Shown: one piece after another, positions 23,171 through 31,183 of the stretch
Numbering within the stretch: the stretch's first letter is position 1
Layout: each line of letters begins with the position of its first letter
Source of the DNA: Prevotellaceae bacterium UBA1746
GTDB taxonomy: Bacteria; Bacteroidota; Bacteroidia; Bacteroidales; Bacteroidaceae
Length of the DNA: 35,490 nucleotides
Reading direction: 5' to 3'
Assembly (NCBI GenBank): GCA_905369775.1
Contig: CAJPJR010000017.1
Location: 1-35,490 of the forward strand
Made by a program: the position numbers and the translations under genes
Notes under the pieces: generated by a model
Seen by the model: the letters and a program-made list of their open reading frames with translations, nothing else
The model's database searches: none
What the model was told of the DNA's origin: nothing

Positions 23171-23938
23171 TCAACTGCGGCGCCGAAACTCGGCACAGGT
23201 CACGGCGGTGGCCACGGCCACGTTCAGGCTTTCGCTGGTGGGGCGATCGGGGGGGAAGCTCGGAATGAGCAAACGATGGCTCACCCGCTCGCGGACGGCA
23301 GACGAAAGGCCGTTGCCCTCGTTGCCCATCACGATGATGCCGTGCGGCGTCAACTCGCTATCGTAGAGGTTGTCGCCATCGAGCAAGGTGCCGTAGACCG
23401 GCGTACCGGCGGGGAGCGCATCGAGCCAGGCGGGCAAATCGGTGTAGTGCACCCCGACGCGCCCCAAAGCGCCCATGGTGGATTGCACCGTTTTGGGGGC
23501 GAACACATCGGCTGTGTCGTGCGAACAGATCACGTGCTCGATGCCCCACCAGTCGGCAATGCGAACGATGGTGCCCACGTTGCCCGGGTCTTGCACCCCG
23601 TCGAGGGCTAAACAAAGACTCCGACCGGCCACGGGGAGCAAACTTTGCGCGGCCACCGGCTGCGGCTTTTCGAACACAGCCAGCACGCCTTGCGGCGCTC
23701 GCTGCAACGACACACGCGCCAATTCCTCGGCGGTGACTTCGACCCGTTCGGCCACGGCATTCGCCTCGAAGGGCACTTTGCTCAACACCGCCGGTTCGCC
23801 CACCAAGAGGCGACAACGAAAGTGGGCCAGCAGTTCGGTCACCAGTTTGGGACCTTCGGCCAGAAAGAGTCCTTCGGCATCGCGATTTTTCTTGCGATCG
23901 AGGCTGCGAATGAGTTTTTGTTTGTTTTTGCTGAGCAT
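23171..23938 (-). CDS. SpoU/TrmH-family RNA 2'-O-methyltransferase
   Basis: 255 residues. SAM-dependent methylation of a ribose 2'-OH in rRNA or tRNA by a trefoil-knot enzyme. The N-terminal substrate-binding part (LSKNKQKLIRSLDRKKNR, then FLAEGPKLV) is followed by the three SpoU motifs: LDGVQDPGNVGTIVRIADWWG with its catalytic Arg, IIVMGNEGNGLS, and the knot end SESLNVAVATAVTCAEFRR. The exact target nucleotide cannot be told from sequence. First gene of the run with the glycosyltransferase. It is divergent from the TamL-like gene; a weak minus-strand promoter-like TACTTTCG lies at about 23981-23974. Confidence 0.9.
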   Translation of the reverse strand: MLSKNKQKLIRSLDRKKNRDAEGLFLAEGPKLVTELLAHFRCRLLVGEPAVLSKVPFEANAVAERVEVTAEELARVSLQRAPQGVLAVFEKPQPVAAQSLLPVAGRSLCLALDGVQDPGNVGTIVRIADWWGIEHVICSHDTADVFAPKTVQSTMGALGRVGVHYTDLPAWLDALPAGTPVYGTLLDGDNLYDSELTPHGIIVMGNEGNGLSSAVRERVSHRLLIPSFPPDRPTSESLNVAVATAVTCAEFRRRS

Positions 23939-24001
23939 GGGATGACGGCGCGCGCCGAGAGAAAACGTAGCGCGAAAGTACGACCTTTTTTCCGAAATGC
24001 C

Positions 24002-24009
24002 TATCTTTG
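24002..24009 (+). promoter_or_regulatory. Promoter of the tamL-like gene
   Basis: TATCTTTG is an exact TAnnTTTG match. The predicted start near 24016 leaves a leader of only about 13 bases before the GTG at 24029. A -33 TTTG is not seen. Confidence 0.55.
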
Positions 24010-24028
24010 CAGTCTAAAATAGCCTCAC

Positions 24029-26320
24029 GTGAAGTCCCTCCGCCGCTTTCTGTTCATGCTACTGCTCATCCCGTTGCTGACGGGGTGCTCGGCCGTGCGT
24101 TTTGTTCCGAAGGGGCGGTCGATGCTCACGCGCGTTCACCTCACGAGCAACAATCCGCAGGTGGCCGCCGCCGACTATCGAAACTACGTGCGACAGGAAG
24201 CCAACTCGCGCTGGCTCAGCACCCTCAAAGTGCCGCTCGGCATCTACTGTCTGTCGGGAACCAACGAACGCAATGCGCTCAACCGCATCGTGCATCGCAT
24301 CGGCGAGGCGCCGGTGGTCTACAACGACACGCTGACCGGCTACTCGATGGCGGCACTGCGCATGGCCTTGCAGAGCAAAGGCTATTTGCAAGCGCGCGTC
24401 GACACCACATTGACACAAAAACAGCGGCGGGTCGCGCTGACTTACCGCCTCTTGCCGGGCAATCGCTCGTATGTGCACGAACTGCGGCGAGAATTTGACA
24501 ACGACACCGTGCGGAGGCTCATCATGGCCGATTCGTCGAATTCGAAACTCTACAAAGGCATGCCGCTCGACCTCGCGCTGCTCGGTGAGGAACGCACGCG
24601 CATCGTGCACCGACTGCAAAACAACGGCTATATGAATGCCAACAATGAGTATGTGAGTTTTGTAGCCGACACCCTCCCTCTGAGTCAGGCGGTGCGACTC
24701 ACTCTGCGCGTGCAGGCGCCGAGAGGGGTGGACCGACGGATGGCCTACCAGGTCTATCGCATCGGCCGCGTTTCGCTCATCGAACTCAACACCGAGGAAG
24801 CACCGACCGACAGTTCGTTCTACCGCAACATCACGTTTGAGGCGGCCGGGCACACGCGCATCAATCGACACACTTACGTGCGCAACCTCTTTGTCCTGCC
24901 CGATAGTCTCTATCGCGACGTCGCCACACAATACACCTACCAAAACCTCAATGCGCTGGCGGCGGTGAACTACTCGAACATCCACTACGCCCAACCGGCT
25001 CCCGGCGATTCGACCGTGAATGTGCATCTGCTGGTGCAACTCAACAAGCCGAACGGTATCAGTTTCGACCTCGAAGGGACGAACACGGCCGGGGATTTAG
25101 GAGGAGCGGCGACCCTCACCTATACCCAACGCAATCTCTTCCGCGGCGCGGAGAGTTTCTTCCTCAAATTTCGTGGAGCTTACGAGGCCATCCGCCGACT
25201 GGAGGGGTATCGCAACCAGAATTACACGGAATACGGGGTCGAAGCGACGCTGCGCTTCCCCACGCTGCCCATCTCGCCGGGCGAGCGCAATTTGCGCACC
25301 TACAAGGGAAGTACGGACTTTTCGGTGATGTACAATTCGCAAAACCGACCGGAATTTTACCGTCGGGTGCTGACGGGCACGTGGAGCGTGGACTGGAATC
25401 GCCATGCGCGACCCAATCTGCGACATCACCTGGACATTGTGTCGCTGAACTACGTGTTCATGCCGTGGATTTCCGACACCTTCCGCCGCACCTACCTCGA
25501 AGGCGACAACCCACGCTATGCCGTGCTCCGCTATTCGTACGAGAATATTTTCATCATGCGGGCCGCCTATGGATTTGTCTACAATTCCTTGCGCACTCCG
25601 GGATCGGCCAACCTCTATCGCACCAACGGCTACCAAATTCGCGCCGGCGTGGAAACGGCCGGTAACCTCCTCTACGGCATCTCGAAGATGCTGCGCATGC
25701 ACCAAACGGCCGACGGAAGTTACGCGATCTTCAGCATCCCTTATTCGCAATATGTGAAGTTCGATGTGGACTTCTCAAAAAGCGTGCGGCTCTCGGAAAA
25801 CAATTCGCTGGCGTGGCATGCAGCATTCGGGCTCGCCATTCCATTCGGCAATTCGAAAGTGATCCCCTACGAGAAACGCTACTTCTCGGGAGGCGCCAAT
25901 TCGGTGCGCGGGTGGAACGTGCGACAACTCGGCCCCGGACGCTACGCGCAGAAGGACGGGAATATCGACTTCATCAACCAAACCGGCAATCTGAAGATCG
26001 ACCTCTCGATGGAATATCGCAGTTCGCTCTTCTGGAAATTTGAAGGGGCGGCCTTCGTCGACGCCGGCAATGTGTGGACCACCCGCGGCAAAACGGGACC
26101 GGACGGCGGACAATTTCGCTTCGACTCCTGTCTGCGCGAACTGGCCGTCTCCTACGGATTGGGCTTGCGCCTGAATCTCAACTACTTCATCGTGCGTTTT
26201 GACGGCGGAATGAAGGCCATCGATCCCGCAGTGCCTTCCGGTGCGCTGCACTACCCCATTTTCCACCCCAATCTCTCGCGCGACTTCACCCTCCACTTCG
26301 CCGTGGGTTTGCCTTTCTGA
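24029..26320 (+). CDS. TamL-like Omp85-family outer-membrane lipoprotein
   Basis: 763 residues, starting at GTG 24029. A signal with lipobox LLTGC (Cys20) makes it a lipoprotein, the feature that distinguishes Bacteroidota TamL from BamA. Residues about 20-310 hold POTRA-like repeats, followed by an Omp85 surface-antigen barrel with the conserved GGANSVRGW near residue 625 (the VRGF/Y-type motif) and a C-terminal strand ending in Phe (TLHFAVGLPF). Such proteins fold or export outer-membrane components, probably with a TamB-like partner, which is not in this window. It is divergent from the RNA methyltransferase gene. BamA itself is larger and not lipidated, so TamL is preferred. Confidence 0.85.
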   Translation: MKSLRRFLFMLLLIPLLTGCSAVRFVPKGRSMLTRVHLTSNNPQVAAADYRNYVRQEANSRWLSTLKVPLGIYCLSGTNERNALNRIVHRIGEAPVVYNDTLTGYSMAALRMALQSKGYLQARVDTTLTQKQRRVALTYRLLPGNRSYVHELRREFDNDTVRRLIMADSSNSKLYKGMPLDLALLGEERTRIVHRLQNNGYMNANNEYVSFVADTLPLSQAVRLTLRVQAPRGVDRRMAYQVYRIGRVSLIELNTEEAPTDSSFYRNITFEAAGHTRINRHTYVRNLFVLPDSLYRDVATQYTYQNLNALAAVNYSNIHYAQPAPGDSTVNVHLLVQLNKPNGISFDLEGTNTAGDLGGAATLTYTQRNLFRGAESFFLKFRGAYEAIRRLEGYRNQNYTEYGVEATLRFPTLPISPGERNLRTYKGSTDFSVMYNSQNRPEFYRRVLTGTWSVDWNRHARPNLRHHLDIVSLNYVFMPWISDTFRRTYLEGDNPRYAVLRYSYENIFIMRAAYGFVYNSLRTPGSANLYRTNGYQIRAGVETAGNLLYGISKMLRMHQTADGSYAIFSIPYSQYVKFDVDFSKSVRLSENNSLAWHAAFGLAIPFGNSKVIPYEKRYFSGGANSVRGWNVRQLGPGRYAQKDGNIDFINQTGNLKIDLSMEYRSSLFWKFEGAAFVDAGNVWTTRGKTGPDGGQFRFDSCLRELAVSYGLGLRLNLNYFIVRFDGGMKAIDPAVPSGALHYPIFHPNLSRDFTLHFAVGLPF

Positions 26321-26360
26321 GGTTCCGCGGCTCACTTCTCCTTTCTGACTCCTTCTTTCC

Positions 26361-27209
26361 ATGCAATTTATCTGTTTCGGCAGCGGCAGCTCCGGCAATT
26401 GTTACTATCTCGAATCGCGCGGCGAAGCCATTCTCATCGACTTGGGCATCGGCATTCGCGCCTTCAAAAAACACATGCGCGACTACGGACTGACGATGCC
26501 CAAAATCAAAGCGATCATCGTCACCCACGACCACACGGATCACATCAAAGCCGTGGGGCCGCTCTCCATCGAATTCCGCATCCCCGTCTACGCTTCGATG
26601 CCCGTGCACGAAGGAATCGTGCGCAATCGCTTCATGACGAAAAAGATCCCCGAGGACTTGCAACGCTGCACGGTGCTCAACACGCCGTTCGAGGTGGGAA
26701 ATTTCCGCATCACGCCGTTTGCCGTTCCTCACGATGCGACAGACAACAACGGTTACTTCATCGAACTCATCGAACCGGAAGAAACCAACGCCACCGACCT
26801 CTTTGCACCGCAAGGAGGCGACGGACGCCCCACCTTCTGCCTCATCACCGACGCGGGGCAGTTCACCGAAACCATGATCCCCTATGTGCAGCGTGCCCGC
26901 TACCTCGTGATCGAAGCCAACTACGACCGCGAGCTGCTCGACAACGGCCCTTACCCGCTCTACCTGCGCAAACGCATCTCCGGCGGACGCGGACACATGG
27001 ACAACCGCCTCACGGCCGAAGCCTTGAAGCAGTACCTCACGCCCGAGACACGCCGCGTGTGGCTCTGCCACCTGAGTGCCGAAAACAACAACCCCGAAAC
27101 GGCGCGCCGCACGGTGGCCGAAGCCATCGACGCTCTCCCCTTTGCCGAGCGTCCCCGCCTCGACGTCCTACGGAGAACCGTCCCCAGCGGACTGGAACGA
27201 CTCGTCTAA
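26361..27209 (+). CDS. MBL-fold metallohydrolase (YycJ/WalJ-like)
   Basis: 282 residues. Metallo-beta-lactamase fold with the opening strand FGSGSSGNCYYLE, the metal-binding THDHTDHI (55-62), a PHDATDN segment with a further His, ITDAGQFT, IEANYD and the C-terminal CHLSAENN. This order is that of the YycJ/WalJ branch, which in Firmicutes is linked to the WalRK system and is related to 5'-exonuclease-like enzymes; in Bacteroidota the role is untested. The gene lies 40 bases after the TamL-like gene and is followed by a strong hairpin, so the two may form an operon. Substrate unknown. Confidence 0.85.
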   Translation: MQFICFGSGSSGNCYYLESRGEAILIDLGIGIRAFKKHMRDYGLTMPKIKAIIVTHDHTDHIKAVGPLSIEFRIPVYASMPVHEGIVRNRFMTKKIPEDLQRCTVLNTPFEVGNFRITPFAVPHDATDNNGYFIELIEPEETNATDLFAPQGGDGRPTFCLITDAGQFTETMIPYVQRARYLVIEANYDRELLDNGPYPLYLRKRISGGRGHMDNRLTAEALKQYLTPETRRVWLCHLSAENNNPETARRTVAEAIDALPFAERPRLDVLRRTVPSGLERLV

Positions 27210-27239
27210 AGCGCTCGCGACACTCTCTTTTCGCCAAAC

Positions 27240-27292
27240 GAATTCCCGTCCCCGAGACCACAGCATGTGTTGTGTTTCGGGGACGGGAATTC
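27240..27292 (+). terminator. Strong hairpin after the MBL gene
   Basis: Arms 27240-27255 and 27277-27292 form a perfect 16-base stem with a 21-base loop. It is followed by ATTTTAAG, a short T-run, about 30 bases past the stop codon. Confidence 0.8.
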
Positions 27293-27553
27293 ATTTTAAG
27301 CTCATCGGCAATTGAGCGCGACACGTCTATTTGACAAGAGACTCAAGAGACAAAGATCTCACAAAATGCTAACTTCGACGACTTACTGACGAAAAGGCAG
27401 CGAGTACGCGGAAGAAAATCAACAAAAAGTTCGCAAAACGAAAGTTGGGAACTCAAATCTCCGCCTCTCATACGTTATAATAGAAACAAATTATTAAATT
27501 CGCACACGATACCTTCTATAATATCTCTTCCGCTTTTACCAAACCATGAAATC
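27293..27553 (+). other. AT-rich leader of the barrel gene
   Basis: Clearly AT-rich compared with the surrounding DNA. A TAACTTCG at about 27370-27377 is one base off the TAnnTTTG consensus and may be the promoter. A three-codon open frame, ATG AAA TCA TGA (27546-27557), overlaps the barrel gene start by ATGA. No other structure is evident. Confidence 0.4.
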
Positions 27554-30430
27554 ATGAGAAATCTATTGTTATTCCTCCTCGCTCTCGCGTCTTTCAGCAC
27601 ACTCCACGCACAATCTCAACGTGACAGCATTGCTGTCTATGCCAAAGTCATGGATAGCTTCACCCACGAAATGCTCAAAGGCGTAAAGGTCGAAGTGCTA
27701 CGTCCCGATAGTTCCCTTGTTTCGCAACACAACACTGATAAGAACTATTCATACGGCCATTCCTCTTACAATTTCGGGGACGAGTTTCGAGGACTATTTC
27801 TGTTGCGTGCCGATTACATCTTTCGTTTTTCGAAGGAAGGCTACGTCACGCAGTATGCCAACCTCTACAAACGTGATCTAGGACGCAGAGAACTGCGCAG
27901 ATCGGTAGGAGAAATTATGATGAAGAAGGTCGGTAAGCATCGCGACATCGAACTGGGCGCAGCAGAAGTGCGCACTTCAAAGATTCGCATGGTGGTAAAA
28001 GGCGACACCCTCATCTACAACGCCGACGCGTTTCAATTGGCCGAAGGCTCGATGCTCGACGGCCTCATCAAGTTGCTCCCTGGATTTCAATTGCGCGACG
28101 GACAAATCACCGTCAATGGGCAGTATGTGAGCAGTCTGCTGGTCAATGGCGAAGACTTCTTTCGCGGAGATCCGCGTGTGGCCTTGGAAAACCTGCCGGC
28201 CTACATGGTGAACAAGGTGAAGGTTTATCGCAAGGAACACGCTTGGAGCTTTATCACCAAAGGCAAAGACGAGCGCAAAGAAGACCTGCCTCTGGTGGTG
28301 GACGTCAATCTGAAACGCGAATACGCCATCGGATGGGTGGGCAACGTCGGAGCAGGCTACGGCACGGCCGATCGCTATCTCGCACGCCTCTTTGGACTCC
28401 GTTTCACCGACCACTCGCGGTTGGCTCTCTATGCCAATGCCAACAACACCAACGACACGCGCGAACCGGGCACTTCAGGCAACTGGAACGCCAACGGTTC
28501 GGCCTCCGGACGCACCGAGATGCAAACAGCCGGCTTTGAATTCCTCGTCAAAGGCGATAAGGACCAGTGGAAATACGTGGGCCACGCCAAAATCTACCAT
28601 CAAAACACTTTCAACCAAAGCATCACAGCCACTGAAAGCTTTCAACCCACACTGCCCAATAGTACATTCAATCGCGCACGTCGCGAAGCAGAGGGCAGTC
28701 ACTTCAAGGTGCAGACAGAGCAAGCCTATGAAAGAAAGCGAGACGAAGGATTCTTCAATGTCTTTGCCGCCTTGTACTATCAACACCATCACAACAACGC
28801 TTTGTCGCAAGGGGGCGAATTTTCAGCCGATCCGAAAGATGCCTATCGCGCTGCGTCATTAGACAGCTTGTTCCTGAGTTCGAGCGAACGTTTGGCGAAG
28901 TTGCTCACCAATCGCCAGCAGAATCAAGAGAAGAGTCGCGAGCATGCGTGGTCTGGGAAGGTGAATGCAAACTATTTTTCAAAAGTAGCCCACACTCCCG
29001 ATTACTTTAAAATCGAAGTCAATGCCGATTTCGAGCGCAAAACCGGCACCACCTTCTCCGACTACCGCTTGCGCTACGGCCAATCGGCGCAGAGCCTTCG
29101 GCCGGACGAGCATCAGTTGCGTTTTGTCGATGTGCCGACAACGAAAATTCACGCCAAATTCCGAACGGAATACGTTTATCGCCCCGAATGGGGAAGTATC
29201 ACCTCCTTTCTGGAGGTCAGCGCAGCGCATCTCGAAGACAACCGCAATTTCTATCGCCTCGACCGATTAGGCGCAAGCACGCCGGAGTTCGGCGCACTGC
29301 CTTCCACCACGGCAGCCTTATTGCAAACATTGGATACCCCGAACTCCTACGACAGCCGTCACAACTCCCTGAACGGCACACTCGGTGCGCGCTGCACAAT
29401 TTGGTTGGGTGGGAAGTTGCCCAACCAGCATATCACTTTTACCCCCACAGTCAACGGAAGCATCGAGCGCCTGACCTACCGCCGAGACGCCTTGCACGCT
29501 CATCCTCGACGCAACCAATTGTTCTTCCTCCCCACCCTCTCTTGGGGATTCGACAATTGCCATATCACCTACCGCATGCATGCTGCCTATCCCGAGCTGT
29601 TCAATCTGCTTGACTATACCGACAACGCCGATCCGCTGAATCTCTATTGCGGCAACCCTCATCTTCAGCGTAGCACCTCGCACAAGGTGACTTTCTCGAG
29701 AAGCTGGTGGAAATGGAAAGAGGGGAAGAAGTTTTTCATCGACGCCGCTTGGGACGTCACGCGCAATGCCGTTGCTCACGGGCAGACCTACGATGCCGCC
29801 ACCGGTGTGCGCACTTTTTCTCCGAGAAATGTAGACGGCAACTGGCATGCTGCGGCTAGAATGTTTTGGGAACGGCCTTTTGACAAGGACAGGCAGACGC
29901 TCTTTACCAGCGAGACGAAGGCAGATTTCCGCAACAGTGTGGACTATGTAACGGAGCGAAGCACGGTACAAAACTTTGCGGTGCAGCAAAACCTCCGTTT
30001 TAATGCCAAAATTAAACGCGTCATCCTCGATGGAAGCATCGGAGCACGCTATTGGCATGCCACGTCGGCGCGCAAGAACTTCCAAACCATCAACAGTTTT
30101 GATGTGACCTACGGACTGAACATGCAGCTCCCGCTCCCGGGTCAATTCGCCTTCAGCACGGACTGCAAACTCTATCAACGCGCGGGGTACAGCGATGCCA
30201 GCATGAACGACCTGCGTTTCGTGGCCAATGCGCATTTGGAAAAGACCTTCCTTCGCGGTCGCCTAAATGTGGCCTTAGAGGGTTACGACATCTTCGGCGG
30301 ACTCAGCAACGTGACGAAAGTGATCAACGCACAAGGCATCGTGGAAACGTGGTACAACTCACTGCCCTCCTACGCCATGATCCAGGTTTCCTACAAACTC
30401 AGCCAACCGCCCAAGAAAAGAAATCGATAG
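27554..30430 (+). CDS. TonB-receptor-like outer-membrane barrel protein
   Basis: 958 residues: signal peptide (1-19, AQ at the cleavage site), a carboxypeptidase-regulatory/CnaB-like beta domain (about 25-110), then the plug-like region. The plug contains the characteristic KGDTLIYNADAFQLAEGSML, ITVNGQYVSSLLVNGEDFF and RGDPRVALENLPAYMVNKVK (149-223). A long beta-barrel ending VSYKLSQPPKKRNR follows. This is the 'outer membrane beta-barrel family' related to TonB-dependent receptors, common in Bacteroidales, with no SusD partner here. Ligand unknown. It is a single gene. Its base composition is slightly lower in GC than neighbours and its leader is AT-rich. No hairpin terminator is seen before repeat copy C, 118 bases on. 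Confidence 0.85.
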   Translation: MRNLLLFLLALASFSTLHAQSQRDSIAVYAKVMDSFTHEMLKGVKVEVLRPDSSLVSQHNTDKNYSYGHSSYNFGDEFRGLFLLRADYIFRFSKEGYVTQYANLYKRDLGRRELRRSVGEIMMKKVGKHRDIELGAAEVRTSKIRMVVKGDTLIYNADAFQLAEGSMLDGLIKLLPGFQLRDGQITVNGQYVSSLLVNGEDFFRGDPRVALENLPAYMVNKVKVYRKEHAWSFITKGKDERKEDLPLVVDVNLKREYAIGWVGNVGAGYGTADRYLARLFGLRFTDHSRLALYANANNTNDTREPGTSGNWNANGSASGRTEMQTAGFEFLVKGDKDQWKYVGHAKIYHQNTFNQSITATESFQPTLPNSTFNRARREAEGSHFKVQTEQAYERKRDEGFFNVFAALYYQHHHNNALSQGGEFSADPKDAYRAASLDSLFLSSSERLAKLLTNRQQNQEKSREHAWSGKVNANYFSKVAHTPDYFKIEVNADFERKTGTTFSDYRLRYGQSAQSLRPDEHQLRFVDVPTTKIHAKFRTEYVYRPEWGSITSFLEVSAAHLEDNRNFYRLDRLGASTPEFGALPSTTAALLQTLDTPNSYDSRHNSLNGTLGARCTIWLGGKLPNQHITFTPTVNGSIERLTYRRDALHAHPRRNQLFFLPTLSWGFDNCHITYRMHAAYPELFNLLDYTDNADPLNLYCGNPHLQRSTSHKVTFSRSWWKWKEGKKFFIDAAWDVTRNAVAHGQTYDAATGVRTFSPRNVDGNWHAAARMFWERPFDKDRQTLFTSETKADFRNSVDYVTERSTVQNFAVQQNLRFNAKIKRVILDGSIGARYWHATSARKNFQTINSFDVTYGLNMQLPLPGQFAFSTDCKLYQRAGYSDASMNDLRFVANAHLEKTFLRGRLNVALEGYDIFGGLSNVTKVINAQGIVETWYNSLPSYAMIQVSYKLSQPPKKRNR

Positions 30431-30547
30431 CCCACTCCTGTACTGCCACAATTCGATTGTCGCAGCAATTGCCCTCGTTGTCCTCCGTCGTGCACCGCAC
30501 GCGCGCCGATTGCCCCGATCTTTCCCACGCTCTTCGTGCGCGCACGC

Positions 30548-30770
30548 ACGCGCACGCGTCAGGTGTTTTTCGTTTTTTGCCTTCACCGCTTCACCCGATG
30601 GGCACAATGTATTGAGCAACAGTGCTTTGTGGGTGAAGGTTTCGGTGAAGCTCCTTCACCCTCCGGTGAAGATAGAGGAAATGCAAAAGCCTTCACCCCT
30701 AACATTCAGCAATTCAACAGATTGCAGATGAGGGGTGAAGGCAAAAAAGTGGAAACTTGCTGAGTGCGCA
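30548..30770. repeat. Inverted-ended intergenic repeat, copy C
   Basis: About 223 bp; the right boundary is uncertain by some 10 bases. The left end ACGCGCACGCGTCAGG, GTTTTTCG, TTTTTTGCCTTCACC, CTTCACC is inverted at the right (minus strand: GCGCACTCAG, then AAGTTTCCACTTTTTT and GCCTTCACCCCTC). The interior has ACAGTGCTTTGTGGGTGAAG (30620-30639), matching the phrase repeated in copy A, and CCTTCACCCCTAAC (about 30690-30703), matching copy B. Between the barrel gene and repeat C there is no recognisable feature, and from 30771 to about 31000 only CG- and A-rich sequence. Confidence 0.75.
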
Positions 30771-31001
30771 AGGCGCGGGTGCGCATCCCCCCGCGCGTGC
30801 GTCATGCGCGAGGGAGCACCCAACTGGGGGCCGGCGACGAATGTGCGAAGCAAGGAGAGAAGGCAACGAAAAGGAGGAGGGCGATGAGAGAAACAAGGGG
30901 CAGTTCGAAAAAAAGTCCCCGTGTTTTTGTTTTTCCGTTCGCGAGATCGAAAAATAAAAACATTTCTCGTCGAAAATCACGACAGTTCGAAACAAAAGAC
31001 T

Positions 31002-31009
31002 TATCTTTG
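31002..31009 (+). promoter_or_regulatory. Orphan promoter pointing away from any gene
   Basis: TATCTTTG is an exact TAnnTTTG match in the AT-rich stretch after repeat C. It points toward the 3' end of the convergent glsB gene, with no protein gene downstream on its strand. A -33 TTTG is not obvious. Confidence 0.45.
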
Positions 31010-31015
31010 CGCTCG

Positions 31016-31122
31016 ATAAAACACAACCTTTCCCTTTTCCCGTCGCTCTGCGGCGTCCACATAGCGTCAAATTCCGTGGACTACTGTCCTGTGGATCAGC
31101 GCAAATGCTCTTTGACTTGATG
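31016..31122 (+). ncRNA. Candidate small structured RNA
   Basis: Region downstream of the orphan promoter. GTCAAA (31066-31071) can pair with TTTGAC (31111-31116), enclosing two smaller hairpins (GGAC/GTCC and AGC/GCT), and an additional GTCCAC/GTGGAC pairing is possible. The strand then meets the hairpin of the glsB terminator. I do not recognise it as 6S, SRP, RNase P or tmRNA. Evidence is a promoter plus foldable sequence only. Confidence 0.25.
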
Positions 31123-31158
31123 AAAAAATCCCGACACACCGCAATGGGTGCATCGGGA
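31123..31158 (-). terminator. Terminator of the glsA-glsB operon
   Basis: On the minus strand, a stem of TCCCGA with an extension toward CACCC (31158-31146) pairs with GGTGTG/TCGGGA (31140-31129) around ATTGC, followed by a run of six T. It lies 26 bases after the glsB stop. Confidence 0.85.
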
Positions 31159-31183
31159 CGATAGGGCTGTTGAGACATTTCGC

